Source: Dryas octopetala (lineage: Eukaryota; Streptophyta; Magnoliopsida; Rosales; Rosaceae). From it: a stretch of DNA of 64,000 nt. The stretch is taken from contig OY992837.1 in NCBI GenBank assembly GCA_963921425.1, positions 12,063,896 to 12,127,895 of the forward strand, given 5' to 3'. Position numbers and translations under genes: made by a program. The notes beneath the pieces were generated by a model. That model was not told the DNA's origin. It did no database searches and worked only from the letters and a program-made list of their open reading frames with translations. This document shows, in pieces, positions 1 through 11,230 of the stretch; within the stretch, counting starts at the first letter, position 1, and every line of letters starts with the position of its first letter.

Positions 1-805
1 TCTCATTACACACCCCCAATATTTCCAAAATACTCAAAAAAAAAAAAAAAAAAAAAGCAAACCCCAACCGACCCATCCCAGCTACCCCTTCCCTCTCCAC
101 TCCATCGGCCGGCCTATCACCTCCTTCCCCCGTTCTCTCTCTCCTTCCATCCATTAATGCAATATGGACATTTAAGAAACTGATCATATCAATTTACACT
201 TTCATGACTTCAATTCTTATGTCATGCCAGCTTTCATTGATTAAAAACCAATGTTGTCCTTTGTAGTCTTTTGGTATTGTACTAAACTTGTAATTTCAAA
301 GAGAGGTGTGTGTATAATGACAAGAAATTGCACTAAACATGTAAATAATCCACTAATTTTTCCTCAAATCTCAATGTGATACATAAATTAAATTTTGTTA
401 CAATTTGGTCCATAAATTTTTTTTAGTTTAATCCAAACCACGTCAGGGAATTAAATTTCGATAATTTTCTTGAATTTTTTTTTTTTTTTAGGTTTTGAAA
501 TATTACCGAATCGAAATTGTCGAAATTTTGTTAAAAGTTTTAATTGTTTTAGTTCAAATTTTCAACAAAATCAAAAAATTTTATATTTTAAAATTTTCTC
601 AAAATCTGAAATTTAATTTATTAGACCACGTTGAAAATTTTGAGAAAAGTAAATGAATTATTGGTGTAATTAAACCTTATTTTTATCGATGAAAAATCTG
701 CCTTTTGGACTATACATATTTCCTCTGTTGGCGCCTTTTCTTTTTTTGGGGTGACGACCATGTCAGTCTCTCTACCTCGCTCTCCTTGGGCTGTTCTAAA
801 CTTCT
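1..805. other. Intergenic, no gene seen
   Basis: No coding region is recognised. The stretch holds an A-run near position 37-56, a CT-rich segment near 60-155 and AT-rich sequence with scattered TTTCGA/TCGAAA-type words at 440-540 that resemble the subterminal words of the hAT element at 3189-4333. No intact element ends were found here. Confidence 0.5.
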
Positions 806-939
806 ATGTTGATATCTGTCTCCAATTCTCGTCGTCAATCTCCTTATCCAAGTATCCAACCAATTCAACACAGTAGATCTTCCCTCTCAACAGTTAACAT
901 AAGCCAATACCATCTACCAAATCTACCATCTATTTCCCA

Positions 940-1090
940 GATTTACTTACACATATCTGAGAAGGTGTTTCGTTCTACACACAGAAACTTCTTGACAACA
1001 ACCCAATGCTTCTTTTCACAATCACTGAGCACTCTAATAACACCCACAAGGGCACTTGTCAGATTCAATGAAGAAAATGGAGCCTCTAAC
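940..1090 (-). mobile_element. Possible Ty1/copia relic (RNase H-side fragment)
   Basis: Read on the minus strand, about 40 codons ending at a stop near 962 give a block with the spacing of the copia polyprotein segment just before RNase H: a short hydrophobic run, then KKHW, then a lysine-valine run and a degenerate position where copia has a conserved leucine/tyrosine/arginine string. Only this short block is recognisable; there are no LTRs or neighbouring pol motifs. The plus-strand open frame over 806-1351 has no recognisable protein and is not called. The match is weak and could be chance. Confidence 0.28.
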
Positions 1091-1387
1091 ATCTCAATTT
1101 GTCCAACACAACAAGGTCACACTATCAAAATTGAACCTTTTTTTTTTTTTCTCTTTATAAAAATTGATTCTTTTTCCCTCTATAAAATTGCATTTTGTTC
1201 TTCCCAAATATGTAACTGGTATGATAGCAGCATCTTTTTAAATCTCATGTATCGGAGTGCGTTTTCATTTTCGTTACTTTGGTTTGGTTTTCTATTTGTT
1301 GTCTTTGGTATTTTTGGACTTTTGGTTATGCTTTTTCTTAAATATATTTGATCATTTAAGGGAATCTAATATTTATTTTTTTGGACT

Positions 1388-2275
1388 TTGGAGAATCGTG
1401 TATTTCCTATACTAGCAAATCTCAAGCATTTGGAATTAACATTTGGTGCAGAAGATGATTGTAGTCTTCTTCTATTAACTTCCTTCATCAAGGCATCTCC
1501 CTACTTGCACAAGCTTGTGTTGCATGCAAGTATTCTTGCTTGGTAGATTACATGGTAAAATTTGGTATTTGTATAGGAAAATGCTACTTATCCCGATTCT
1601 TTGTTCCCCTTACGTCTACTATTTTCTTAATTCTATATCACTTTAAATGATTGCCCCTAACTTAAATCAATAACAATATAGGAATTGAATCCTGAGGACC
1701 CGATCCAATTACTCCTTTTAATCCATAGTTAGGTATGTTTGATATACATTATTGGCTCATTTATTGTCTTGGCTCTGATACCACATTGTTCAATAACCAC
1801 TAGACCTAATAAGTTTTAAGCTGTCAAGAAATGAACCAACAATGTATATATATCAAGCTTACAAGTCCCATTTAATATTTGTGTTCATATTCTAGGAGAT
1901 TCGTTCACTTCTATTGCTCTGAAGACTTGTGAGCGTAATGATAATTATATTTGGTAGCTATATATAGACTTAATGGGATTCTTGGTTCTTGTTGCATGTA
2001 CACACTAAGTTGTTTCCTTGGTGCAGTTTCCTCATTTGTTGACAGTGCCTAGAGGAGGAATACAATATAAGAAAGTTGCCAAGTTCGCTCATCATTACCT
2101 CAGGGTAGCGGAACTGGTTGGGAATTGCCATCACACAACTAATATTGAACTTGTCAAATACTTTTTAGACAATGCTGTAAGACTGAAGAAAATAGTTTCT
2201 GTTACTGCTCATCATGGTAATCGTAACGAACTATTTTGGAGTTTTCCTAAGCACAGACATAGGGTTATTTTCAAA
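1388..2275 (+). pseudogene. F-box/LRR (FBD-type) protein relic, C-terminal part
   Basis: Two coding blocks resemble the C-terminal leucine-rich part of plant F-box/FBD/LRR proteins, which act as substrate adaptors of SCF ubiquitin ligases. Block 1 (about 1388-1530) includes the words LANLKHLEL and FIKASPYLHKLVL. Block 2 (about 2028-2275) includes LRVAELVG and YFLDNAVRLKKI, the usual FBD-side motif. Between them lies about 0.5 kb of intron-like DNA ending in a TTGGTGCAG acceptor at 2027. The frames do not join cleanly at the donor I can see (GTATTC near 1531), there is no F-box upstream, and block 2 runs into an A-tract at 2280. I read it as a decayed gene piece; a 5' part outside the window is possible but the geometry argues against it. 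The assignment rests on motif resemblance only. Confidence 0.5.
1886..1998 (+). repeat. Direct repeat copy 1 (intron of F-box relic)
   Basis: This segment, starting TTCATATTCTAGGAGAT and running to CTTGGTTCTTGTTGCA, recurs at 2518-2930 with moderate divergence. The second copy is split by about 290 bp of unrelated DNA (see 2557-2847), so the duplication came before that insertion. Confidence 0.6.
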
Positions 2276-2556
2276 CAGAAAAAAAAAAAAAAAAAAAAAA
2301 AACCTAGAACTTGTATGCATGTAGCTGCTGCAGCGCTTAGTTAATTTTTTTTTTGGTAAAACAGCGCTTAGTTAATTTATTTAGTGATTATGTTGGTAAT
2401 TATACATATAGTTGGTCCAGTGCTTCATTTATTTAGTGATTGTGATTTGTGTTGGTACTTATCAAATACTGAAGTTTGTACACTCCTATTGCTCACCTAC
2501 TATTTAAGTAATTATTTCATATTCTAGGAGATTTGTCCACTTCTATTTCTATACTA

Positions 2557-2847
2557 CTCAAAAATGTCACAGTACAGACGAAATTTTTCAATCGGTAAAA
2601 GTACAAATTCCCTCACTAACAATATTATTGCCAATGGATTTCGTTGGAAAAATAATGACTGTCGATTTTGCCAATCGTCAGTAGAGATGGAGTGCCTAAA
2701 AGTCACAAACTATCGGCAATCATGAAAATACAGTGTTGGGAGGAAAATTATTAGTGAAAAAAAAATCCGTAAAGACATTTACCAACAACTTTGAGCCACC
2801 CTTGACAAAAAAATTCATCGGTGACAACCTTGTTTTGGTAATACTGG
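2557..2847. mobile_element. Insertion inside a duplicated segment, CACTA/MITE-like
   Basis: The second copy of the local repeat (2518-2556 plus 2848-2930) is interrupted here. The left end begins CTACTCAAAAATG and the interior carries TCGGTAAAA and CATCGGTGAC words, reminiscent of short CACTA-type non-autonomous elements. The right end (TGTTTTGGTAATA) pairs only loosely with the left. No protein is encoded. The uninterrupted sister copy at 1886-1998 is the best evidence that this is an insertion; the family is uncertain. Confidence 0.4.
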
Positions 2848-3188
2848 CTCTAAAGACTTGTGAGTTTAATGGTAATTCTATTTTTAAGCTACACATAGAC
2901 TTAATAAAATTTTTGGTTCTTGTTGCAATAGGCAACTAGTTGATAGCCACCAATTCTTCTTCAAAATTAGCTACCAATACTCGGATTGTAGAACAATTTA
3001 TATTTTTTCATTGGATAGAGTTTGAAGAACACTCCATGATGAAATGATGAAACAGACTAAATTAGCTACCAATTGCGGTTGTATCAAGAATAATTTATTT
3101 TGAAATATATGAAGAATTCTATTCAACAAACTAAAGTTTCCAGAGAAAAATTTAAAACAAGTGTAACGTAGAGAATATCTCCATCAAT

Positions 3189-4333
3189 CAAGGAATAAAA
3201 TTTTGGGTTTCGAAAAAATTTCAATAGAAGATTTTTAAATTTCGACAAAAATTTGACGGAAATGACGAAAATTGATATCAAAATACGGAAATTTTAAATG
3301 AAACTTTACCATATGTTTATTTATCATATTATCTACTAAATTGATAAAAAATATTGAAGAAACCAAATTATATAGTAGGTTTCATGTGATATAAGATGAA
3401 TATAATGCACGCTGAAGGCAAATACTGTTAAATAAAAATTAGTATAATGAATAAATGAAATTAGTATATTATCTATACTCTATAATATATACACTAAACC
3501 CTATATATTTTATAATCTATATTCTATATTGTTTAGGATATGGTATATGATATTAGGATTTAAGCTCTTTAGGTACTTTAAATTATTTTTTATATAAATA
3601 TATATTAGAGTTTACTAGTTTAGGGTTTAAAAATAACTAAACGAAACTCCAAAACGGTCAAACAAAACCCCAAACTATTTTTTTTCTTCACAATTAACCC
3701 AAACCCCAATCAACCATAAACCTTTTAAATTTTTTCTCTTTTTTTTTTTCATTTTTTTTCTTTTTTTCTTTTCTTTTTTTTTCTTCTTTTTCTTTCCTTC
3801 TTTTTCTTTTTTTTTTCTTCTTTTTCTTTCCTTCCTTTTTTTTTTTTCTTTTTTTTTTTTCTTCTTTTTCTTTCCTTCCTTTCCCTTTCCTTTCTTTTCC
3901 CCCGAGGCTCCAGCAACTCCCTTGTTTTTTCTTCATTTCTTCTTCATCCTCTCTCTCTCTCTACATCTCCTCCCACCGTCTCCATGTCGCCCCTCTGCCC
4001 TCGCCCCCTGCCCTCGCCCCGTCGCCCCCTGTCGTCGCCTCTCTCTCCCTCAATCTCCCCCTGCCGCCACCCCTCTTTCTCCCTCGATCTCCCCCCTGCT
4101 ACCTCTCCATTTTTCTCCAAAAACCCAACTCCAAAACCCAAAACTAGATCTTAAATTCTCACCGCCGAAAATTTCACCGAAATTTCGACGATTTCGGGCG
4201 AAATTTCGATAATTTCGACAATTTCGACGAAATCATCCCAAAAATTTAACAAATATGGGTTTCGATTTTGACACCCCCAAAAATCGAAATTTTCGACGAA
4301 ATTTCGCCGAAAACTTCGAAATTTAACACCCTG
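3189..4333. mobile_element. hAT-type non-autonomous transposon, 1145 bp
   Basis: An 8-bp target duplication CCATCAAT sits on both sides (3181-3188 and 4334-4341). The right end is AAATTTAACACCCTG; its complement CAGGGTGTTAAATTT pairs with the left end CAAGGAATAAAATTT at 11 of 15 positions, as expected for an aging hAT terminal repeat. Both subterminal zones are full of TTTCGA/TCGAAA words (about 3208-3300 and 4160-4325), the dense subterminal motif pattern usual for hAT elements. The interior has a long T/C tract (3720-3900) and a GC-richer CT/CCG segment (3945-4130). Open frames here are lysine- or proline-rich products of low-complexity DNA. No transposase is present. Confidence 0.75.
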
Positions 4334-4341
4334 CCATCAAT

Positions 4342-7100
4342 ACACAATAATCGCCATCAGCCAAACTCAGTCTATAGGATTTTTCACCAAAAGGTATTCA
4401 AGAATTGTCTTACAGGGAGAAGACTTATGTTATCCTGGATGGCTTATTGCTTAAAGTCTCTAAAAAAATATGGTACAAATAATATTACTGATTTGCATTT
4501 TTTTTGAGAGACTATTACTAATTTGTGTCAAAGAAAACCCACAAAATTCTTTTCCATACCCCACTTGAAATTTTTTCCTCCGAGTATTCCAACTTTACTC
4601 TCTATTATAAAATAAAAAATAAAAAACAACCCAGCCACCTCCACCCAACCCAACACCACTTTTCCCTCCCTACCACTCAGCTACCGTATTGATCGGTGGT
4701 GCTACCGTATCAGTTGGCCCCACCACCGACCATTTCAATCAGCCAGCCTCTCACCTGGTGGGAGGAAGGGAGGAGGAGAGGGTGGGGTAGTTGGGTTTCA
4801 CTTTTTTTTTTTTTAATAATTAGAGGAAAAGAAAGAATGTTAACTTGTGTGGAGTTTACAAAGAAAATTGTGGGTTTTCTCTATTCTAAATTTGTAAGAA
4901 TGGGTATGTACAATCATTTTTGCTAGCATTGGCCCATAAACTTTGTTTCAGTTGCAATTTCAATGTGTTGTGAACATAGCCTCCTCTAGTTACAAACTTG
5001 TAAATTGAGACCTTCCACAGTTCCACATGCAGAAGGGAGGCTGTGGACCAATGCTACAGACAATGATCAAAATGTGAATGTAGTGCCACATATCACATGA
5101 TATGTTCACTTTTCAGCACTTAAAAGCTGTCACACTATATTCAAATAATGTGGATTTTTTTTAAATAATAATAATGTGGCGGTGAAAGCTTGAAAGGAAA
5201 ACTAAGTCTAAGCAAGAACCGGCCTGAACCTAGCTAGCCACACTCAAGAACTGCTATTTTGCCATGTTTTTTGTTGCACGTACAGGTTACAACTTACAAC
5301 CAATTAACAGTACTTCTGCTAATTAATGAAATTGTATGAAAATTCCATGGAAATTGAACAAATATTATACTGTTTTTGGACTGTAACAAAAATTAACCAT
5401 AGGAGTAGCATAAAAAAAAATAGTCAAATCACAAGGACAAAACATACCTTTTAGTTAATATTATATATGTGTGGTCCTTATAAAAAGTAATATATGTAGT
5501 GACTTTAGTACCATATTAAATACTAGTCTCTCTATACTCATTTTCGTGAGTGCGAAATGGTTTTGCGTAAACACTGATATTTTAGCAAGCGTAATCAGTT
5601 TAAATGAAAACTAAATTTGAAAAAATTAATTAAAGAGAGTGACATCAAGTCAATTCTCATGGGTGAGAAAGTAAATTTGGAAAATAAATAACCAACCATT
5701 GGATTTAAGTCGAAACGATCTCAGTCATTCAGACCCAGAGATAATTCAAAAACTGTTCTGTTTTATTATATAAATTTTCATCCTAAAAATTTAAGCTATT
5801 TGGTAAAAAAATTTAATAAATACTAATGGCTAGGCCCATAGGATTAGAAGGGCTGAAGAATTTGGTCATCCCTAACTAACCTGGATTATCTTGGTCAACT
5901 TATCTGCTACATTAAGTTTAATTAATATTACCACAGATTAGCAACTATAGTTGCTGCTAAACGCTAACTATATATAATACAAAAAGCCCATGTAAAAATG
6001 TTGGTTCTTTAACTAACTAATTTAAGGTTTAGTACTTTCTAGAACATTTATGTTAGATGCAACACCTTACCTAACAACAATACTTGTACATATATTTATA
6101 TATGCATTTGGTCAACTTGGGCCTGTTGAGAGATGATAAGATATAAAGGAAATTTTTCTTTTTCTCTTAATTTTTTTTTTTTTGGGATACAAAGGGAGCT
6201 TAGAATATTATAGTTCTATGTTACATTGTTGTCAATGTCATTTTTGGCTACATGGCCTTATATGAGTTGGCCTCTCATTTTTATTAAATTATTTTTAAGA
6301 CATCTTGTCATTCTATCACCGCATTTTATTTTATGGTTCCCTCAAATTCTGGGCAATCAATTCAATTTTCCTTCCACTTTTATGAAAAATTATGAGGTGT
6401 AACTGATACATCGATATGTAGTGTAACTAATCCAATATATAAGGGTATTACAGCTGGATGATATATTTATATTAATGAAATATAGTATTAATAACATTTC
6501 TTCATATTATGATACGTTAAATTAGTTACACAATTTGGCACTGTATCGATTATATGGAATAATTTATTATTTTGGTTTTACATCCTTGTTTTTTTATTAT
6601 TTTGGTTTTAATACAGACTTCTTATTACAAATTTTTAAGAGGAATGTTATCTACTTTTTTCAATCTATCTTCTCATTTATTATTCTTATTTTACAGTGTA
6701 TTTTTATGATTGGAACTGTTCATTTTTTAAATAGTTATTAATTTGAAGACTCTTTCTGCAAAAAATTAATTAATTCAAGAATCGTTTAGCCATATAGCTG
6801 TTATCAAATAAATAAATAAATTGTGAATTAAATTGTTAAAATATAAAGTTTAAAAGTTAAAACATTTAATTCATAATTAATTAATAATTGAAGGGATCAT
6901 AACAATTTGTAATACGTTGAAACTTGAAAGTCAAATAATAAGTATAATATATTTTTCGCAAGGACCCATCCAAAGAAATGTGGCTTTCAGTTTTTGTTTC
7001 TTTAATTTATTTATTTTTGGTGAGTTCTTGTTTCTTTAATCAATAAATTAATCTAGAATCTTTGGACATTCTCGAGGTCTTGGTGCCCCACCATAACACT

Positions 7101-7103
<3 letters not shown>
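4342..7103. other. Intergenic, no gene seen
   Basis: AT-rich sequence without a recognisable protein. A CT/GA-rich, GC-richer patch at about 4620-4800 has a composition like that at 60-155. Open frames in this stretch are short and look random. Confidence 0.5.

Positions 7104-7143
<40 letters not shown>
7104..7143. repeat. (CT)n microsatellite
   Basis: About 20 uninterrupted CT dinucleotides. It lies in intergenic DNA more than 4 kb from any supported start codon, so a leader role is not suggested. Confidence 0.95.
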
Positions 7144-7145
<2 letters not shown>

Positions 7146-8316
7146 ATGAATGTCATGCATGCCATACATGTTCAAAGCCAGCAATATAGTTGAAAGGTGG
7201 GGATGACCCATTAAATAATATGGGCCAATTAGCCTAATATATTAACTAGCTTTTGGGATAAAATTAATTGCAGCACCTACGTTCACTTTTGAAATTAGTT
7301 AAAAAAATAATAGTTTGAAATATTCTGAATGGTAATTTATAGTAGCGAATAGGATGTTTGATGTTAATTTCCAACTAAATATATATGGAGAATAACTTGT
7401 CATTCTCGTATGATAGGAGTAAGAGAGAAGAAAGAGAGGAGAGAGAGAGAGATACCAACTATGGTATTCCAAGGACATGTAAGTCCCTCTCCATCTATAT
7501 GCATTTCTATACGACATACGCATTATGTAAGCCTTGTGATTAGTATTTTTGAAAAGTAAAATATATAATGATTTATATTAGTGAATTAAATTGTATTTTT
7601 TTGTGTAAGTGGTCACTCAATTATTTTTGTTTGCCTAAATAATTTTACTTGAATGACTATTTAATCTAATAGTGACACTCAAGTCTTTATTTTATTGAAA
7701 AATATTCCTAAACTCGAATTTGATTAACTTCAATTATTGATAATAATAATAATAATATAAAAAAGAGTAAATATTCTTAGCGAGGTCGGCTTTGACCGAC
7801 CTTCCAAATTTGGGAGGTTACCTATTTGCCACCTTTCGGCATATACTATTGCCGCCATTATTTATATCAAAAATTAATTGGGAATCAAGGTCATCGTTTT
7901 CTGATTTAAGTAGTGTGTTTTAGAAAATATTAAATTAGTAGGTGTATTCGGTTGAGTAATATGAATTTCTTTAATAAAGCATTTTACAAAAGAGAGGACC
8001 AATTTTTTTTAAGAAAATGACAATAATAAATTAATGAGTGAGAAAGAAGGAAAGAATAAAAGTGGAAAACTTAAACTGTCAATACATTTTTGTGAGACCT
8101 ACTAGCTTTAGTATCAGCAAATGGGTACAGCTTAAAAAATATATAAATAAATAGTATCCCAACCAATAGTACTTAAATGACTTAATGCAAAAGGAGAAGA
8201 GAATAATATCTATGTAATAATAGAACAGTGAAGTCAGTTGTTGAGGTCTGTACCATCATCCACAAAGCACAACAACATGTGAAGCCTTGTCCAATTTTCT
8301 AACAATATTGATGAGG
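7144..8316. other. Intergenic, no gene seen
   Basis: AT-rich DNA up to the target duplication of the hAT element at 8325. Only short random frames and GA-rich patches (7420-7455) were seen. Confidence 0.5.
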
Positions 8317-8324
8317 AGATAAAC

Positions 8325-9369
8325 CAGTGTTTTCAGACGCAAAAACATGACGCGAGGCGTTTTAGTCGTAGAAGGCGAGGCGTAAGCCTCAACGCGTTAA
8401 GGCGTAAGCTTTTCGGTATATATTTTTTATAATAAAAAAATTATAAATATATATATAAACATATATAAATAGATAAATATATATAACTATATAAGTATAT
8501 ATATAGAACATAAGACCCAAATATATATATAAATATATATATAAGCAAGGATATTGTTGTCTTTTCAGCACATGTAAAAAAATTAATATTTTAAAATGTT
8601 TTTGAATTAAAAAATAAATAAAAACAGTATTTGCTATTTATATATGTTTGGGCCAAAGTCTCGTCGCGGATGTCGAAGATGGCCTGGAGGAGGGCGACGT
8701 AGAGGTGGATGTTGAGGGGGTAGCCGTCGGCCCAGTGGCAGACGTCGGTGGGGGTGCCGTTGGAGCTGCGCCAGGAGAGGGAGACGACGGCGTTGCAGAG
8801 GGTGCGCATGGTGTCGGAGTTCTTGCCGGTGTCGATGGGCTTGTTGTCGGCGGCGCGGATGATCTCGCGGAGGCGCATGGCGAAGGTGTTGCTGCGGTCG
8901 AGCGTGATGGAGGGGTGCTGGAGAAGGCCGGCCTCCAATATCTTCAGCTGCCGCTTCTGCCAGTGGTGGTACTCGTTCGAGCTCTCGTTGAATTCGGACG
9001 GTTTCAGCTGACGGAGGAGCTCCAGCGGGAGGATTATCGTCTCTGCTCGCCTGATGGCCATCACCATAACTGCAAGTCAACCTTTGCCTTGCACGATCTT
9101 ACTCGGTTGGAAGAGTGGGTTCTTCTCCAACCGATCTTCTCCAAAACAGAGGTGCAAAAAACCTAGAACAGAGGTTGAAAAAAATCCCGCAGAGTTGGTC
9201 GCGAGGCGACGCCTTCAGCGCCTTGCCGTTGAGAGGCGTACGCCTTCAACGCCTTGCCGTCGCCTTTCAGTCGTTTTTCACAGTCCGGCGACGTCGTGCG
9301 CAATCGGCCGCCGCCTCGCCATGACTCGCGCCTTGAGGCGCGCCTGAAGCTGGCCTTTGAAAACACTGA
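8325..9369. mobile_element. Gene-carrying hAT transposon (Pack-type), 1045 bp
   Basis: A perfect 8-bp target duplication AGATAAAC flanks the unit (8317-8324 and 9370-9377). The terminal repeats are CAGTGTTTTCA at the left and its exact complement TGAAAACACTG at the right. Both subterminal regions (8340-8410 and 9205-9350) are crowded with AGGCG/CGCCT words in both directions, a pattern known from plant hAT elements. The interior is not transposase: it is a GC-rich protein-coding fragment of a host MUN-domain gene in antisense to the window (see 8654-9052). The base composition of the cargo is far above the AT-rich DNA on either side. Perfect target duplication and end repeats suggest a fairly recent insertion. 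Confidence 0.88.
8654..9052 (-). pseudogene. Captured MUN-domain exon fragment (DUF810 / PATROL1-like)
   Basis: On the minus strand about 133 codons are open and match the DUF810/MUN-domain family of plant 'protein unc-13 homologs'. The best known member, Arabidopsis PATROL1, helps deliver the proton pump AHA1 to the plasma membrane. Visible family words are ETIILPLELLRQLK, EYHHWQKRQLKILEAGLL, RLREIIRAA, DTGKNSDTMRTL, DVCHWADGYPLN and ALLQAIFDIRDETL. Similarity stops sharply after DETL at 8654, where the frame runs on into AT-rich element DNA for 20 unrelated codons. The full protein is about 1100 residues, so this is roughly one eighth of it, lacking both ends. It opens with ATG codons at 9065-9067 and 9059-9061, so a short peptide is possible but unproven. 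The fragment lies wholly inside a hAT element, so capture is the simplest origin. Confidence 0.82.
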
Positions 9370-9377
9370 GATAAACT

Positions 9378-9911
9378 ACCCATATATGTTGCATCACATC
9401 ACACAAGCATTTTAACAAACATCTCATATACCATCATCAAAAACAATTTGGTCATTAATTTTGGTGCTGACAACATGATCCATGGATATATGGACAGCCA
9501 AAACTGGAATTCCAAGATGCTGTTTTTTTGGAAACTTTTGAGCCAATTCCCACTCCTTTCACATTTTCTAAGTCTCTCTAATCGAAAAAATTCCTTGTAT
9601 GATGTTTCTCATGACTCATGTGGTAGTATTGAATGACTAAACAGATCAATTAAAAAATGACATGTGTTCTTCTAGTCATCTTACAAATTAATCGGCCAAT
9701 TTCAATAATGAAAATTGTTACAATGAAGGTTGATGATTTTGTGGTAGGAGAGTGGCTCTCTTGGGAATTTTTAGCTCAGCTTAGGACATATCAAAAATTA
9801 TTCTAGTAGTTTGAACTTCTTCTTTATTATAATTGTATTGTTGTAAGAAAGTACTTTAAAATTAATTAGTTAATAAATTAATCGAAAGTTAAGTATTTTT
9901 TTGAACCCTCA
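9378..9911. other. Intergenic, no gene seen
   Basis: AT-rich sequence between the gene-carrying hAT and the first foldback relic. No coding or structural signal was recognised. Confidence 0.5.
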
Positions 9912-10175
9912 TAATATATTATCTCATAATCCGAACCGTCTATTTTTGATACTCTATTTTAAAAATCATCATTGTAAAAAATAACTAAATTGAAAATCAT
10001 TAATCATCTAACTGTGATAAAATAAATAGACGAACAAAATTTTATGATAAAAGCATTAAAATGATTGTAATTGTAATTAAAGAGTTAAACAACTCTTGAT
10101 TTGATTGATTTTTTTCAAAAATAATCTTTGTAGTGAGGTCCAAAAAATGAACGGTTTGAATTATAAGATTAGTTT
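9912..10175. mobile_element. Decayed foldback MITE, relic 1
   Basis: The left half (CATAATCCGAACCGTCTATT onward) and the right half (ending ATGAACGGTTTGAATTATAAG) are imperfect inverted copies. The interior word pattern (AAAATAACTAAATTGAAAATCATT, TGATAAAATAAATAGACGAAC; read in pieces) is shared with the near-perfect foldback at 30887-31287 and with relics at about 10490 and 10965. It encodes no protein. Confidence 0.6.
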
Positions 10176-10444
10176 CGTAATGGTGAGCCAAAAAAGGTGG
10201 TTAGCTTTGTAATGGGGTCTGAGAGCTCAGACTTGATTTGTCAACTTTTATGTTATGATTTAACTCTAAAATTTTGGGCGGACACAAGCCATTCTACACT
10301 CGAGGAGGGTATGAGATAAACCTGTTGGCAGATAGGGCCAAAATTGGATGAAGGAAGCAGCGCCGAACACTGCAAGAAGCGATCAAATGTTAAAAAAAAT
10401 ATAACATTTTGCTCTCGGCAACTTTACCGAGCACACAATGATAA

Positions 10445-10468
10445 GTGCGAACATGCAGATGTTCGCAC
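10445..10468. other. Short perfect inverted repeat (10-bp arms, 4-nt loop)
   Basis: GTGCGAACAT, then GCAG, then ATGTTCGCAC: a perfect 10-bp palindrome. It lies just before relic 2 and just after a CTCGGCAACTTTACCGAG partial palindrome at about 10412-10429. It is not followed by a T-run, and its role is unknown. Confidence 0.7.
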
Positions 10469-10489
10469 CTGAAGCTCATATATATATAT

Positions 10490-10765
10490 CACATGACTAA
10501 TCTTATTATTTGAATATTCCATTTTTTAGGCCACACTTCAAATATCATTATTGCAAAAAATTAACTAAATTGAAAATCATTTAATTATATATAATTGTGA
10601 TCAAATAAATAAACAAACATGGTTTCGATAAAAACATATAAATGGTTGTTATTATAATCAAATGATTAAATAACTTTCGATTTTAGAGATTGTTTACAAA
10701 TATGATATTTGAAGTAAGGCCTAAAAAATGAATAGTTTCAATTATGAGATTATATAGTATGGTGA
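10490..10765. mobile_element. Decayed foldback MITE, relic 2
   Basis: Same internal order as relic 1: a left arm with CAAAAAATTAACTAAATTG and GTGATCAAATAAATAAAC, a right arm with CCTAAAAAATGAATAGTTTC. The 40 bp to the right of both relics are also alike (ATGGTGAG, then a GGT-GTTAG word), so part of the flank may belong to the unit or the pair may be a local duplication. Confidence 0.55.
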
Positions 10766-10964
10766 GTCCAAAATGGTAGTTAGTTTTTTATTAACTTATT
10801 AACCAGTTAGTTTTAAACTATTTTTATAAATATTTATAAGGTCATTTTGTTGAGTTATACCTCATTTTAGGCATAATGAGATATGGTTTATGAGATCAAC
10901 TCCACATTGTAGTTTAATATATATATGGTGCTAATCGGTTAGTAACATAATACTGCGCAAACCA

Positions 10965-11230
10965 TTCTTTTGGGTCTACTACACAACATGCCTCATAATT
11001 TGAATCGTTCATTGCCTACTACACAATATAATTTCATAATCTGAACTTTTTTTTTTTTTTTAGTTCTCTATCCAAAGATCAACCATGCAAAAATTAACAA
11101 AATCCAAATCATTTAGTCATTTGATTATCATCATAATCATTGTAAGGTTTTATAAAAAAAATTGTGTTCATTAATTTATTTGAGCACAATTAACTCATTT
11201 AAAAGTGACCCAGATTATCACCAGTTTGAG
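10965..11230. mobile_element. Decayed foldback MITE, relic 3
   Basis: It carries the family words CATAATCTGAAC, GCAAAAATTAACAAAATCC and AAATCATTTAGTCATTTG. The arms are more degraded than in relics 1 and 2 and the right half is hard to delimit. Confidence 0.42.

Noticed and set aside
806..1351. 181-codon plus-strand frame
   Set aside because: No family is recognised, composition is unlike the real exons here, and the minus strand shows a weak copia-like block instead.
3694..3936. Minus-strand open frame rich in Lys/Glu/Arg
   Set aside because: It is the translation of a T/C low-complexity tract inside the hAT element at 3189-4333; no real protein is recognisable.
8648..9166. Plus-strand frame of 172 codons rich in Gly/Val/Asp
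   Set aside because: It is the antisense shadow of the MUN-domain fragment, which matches its family on the minus strand.
10340..10430. CACTGCAAGAAG word as a possible CACTA transposon end
   Set aside because: No partner terminus or 3-bp duplication was found nearby, and no transposase.
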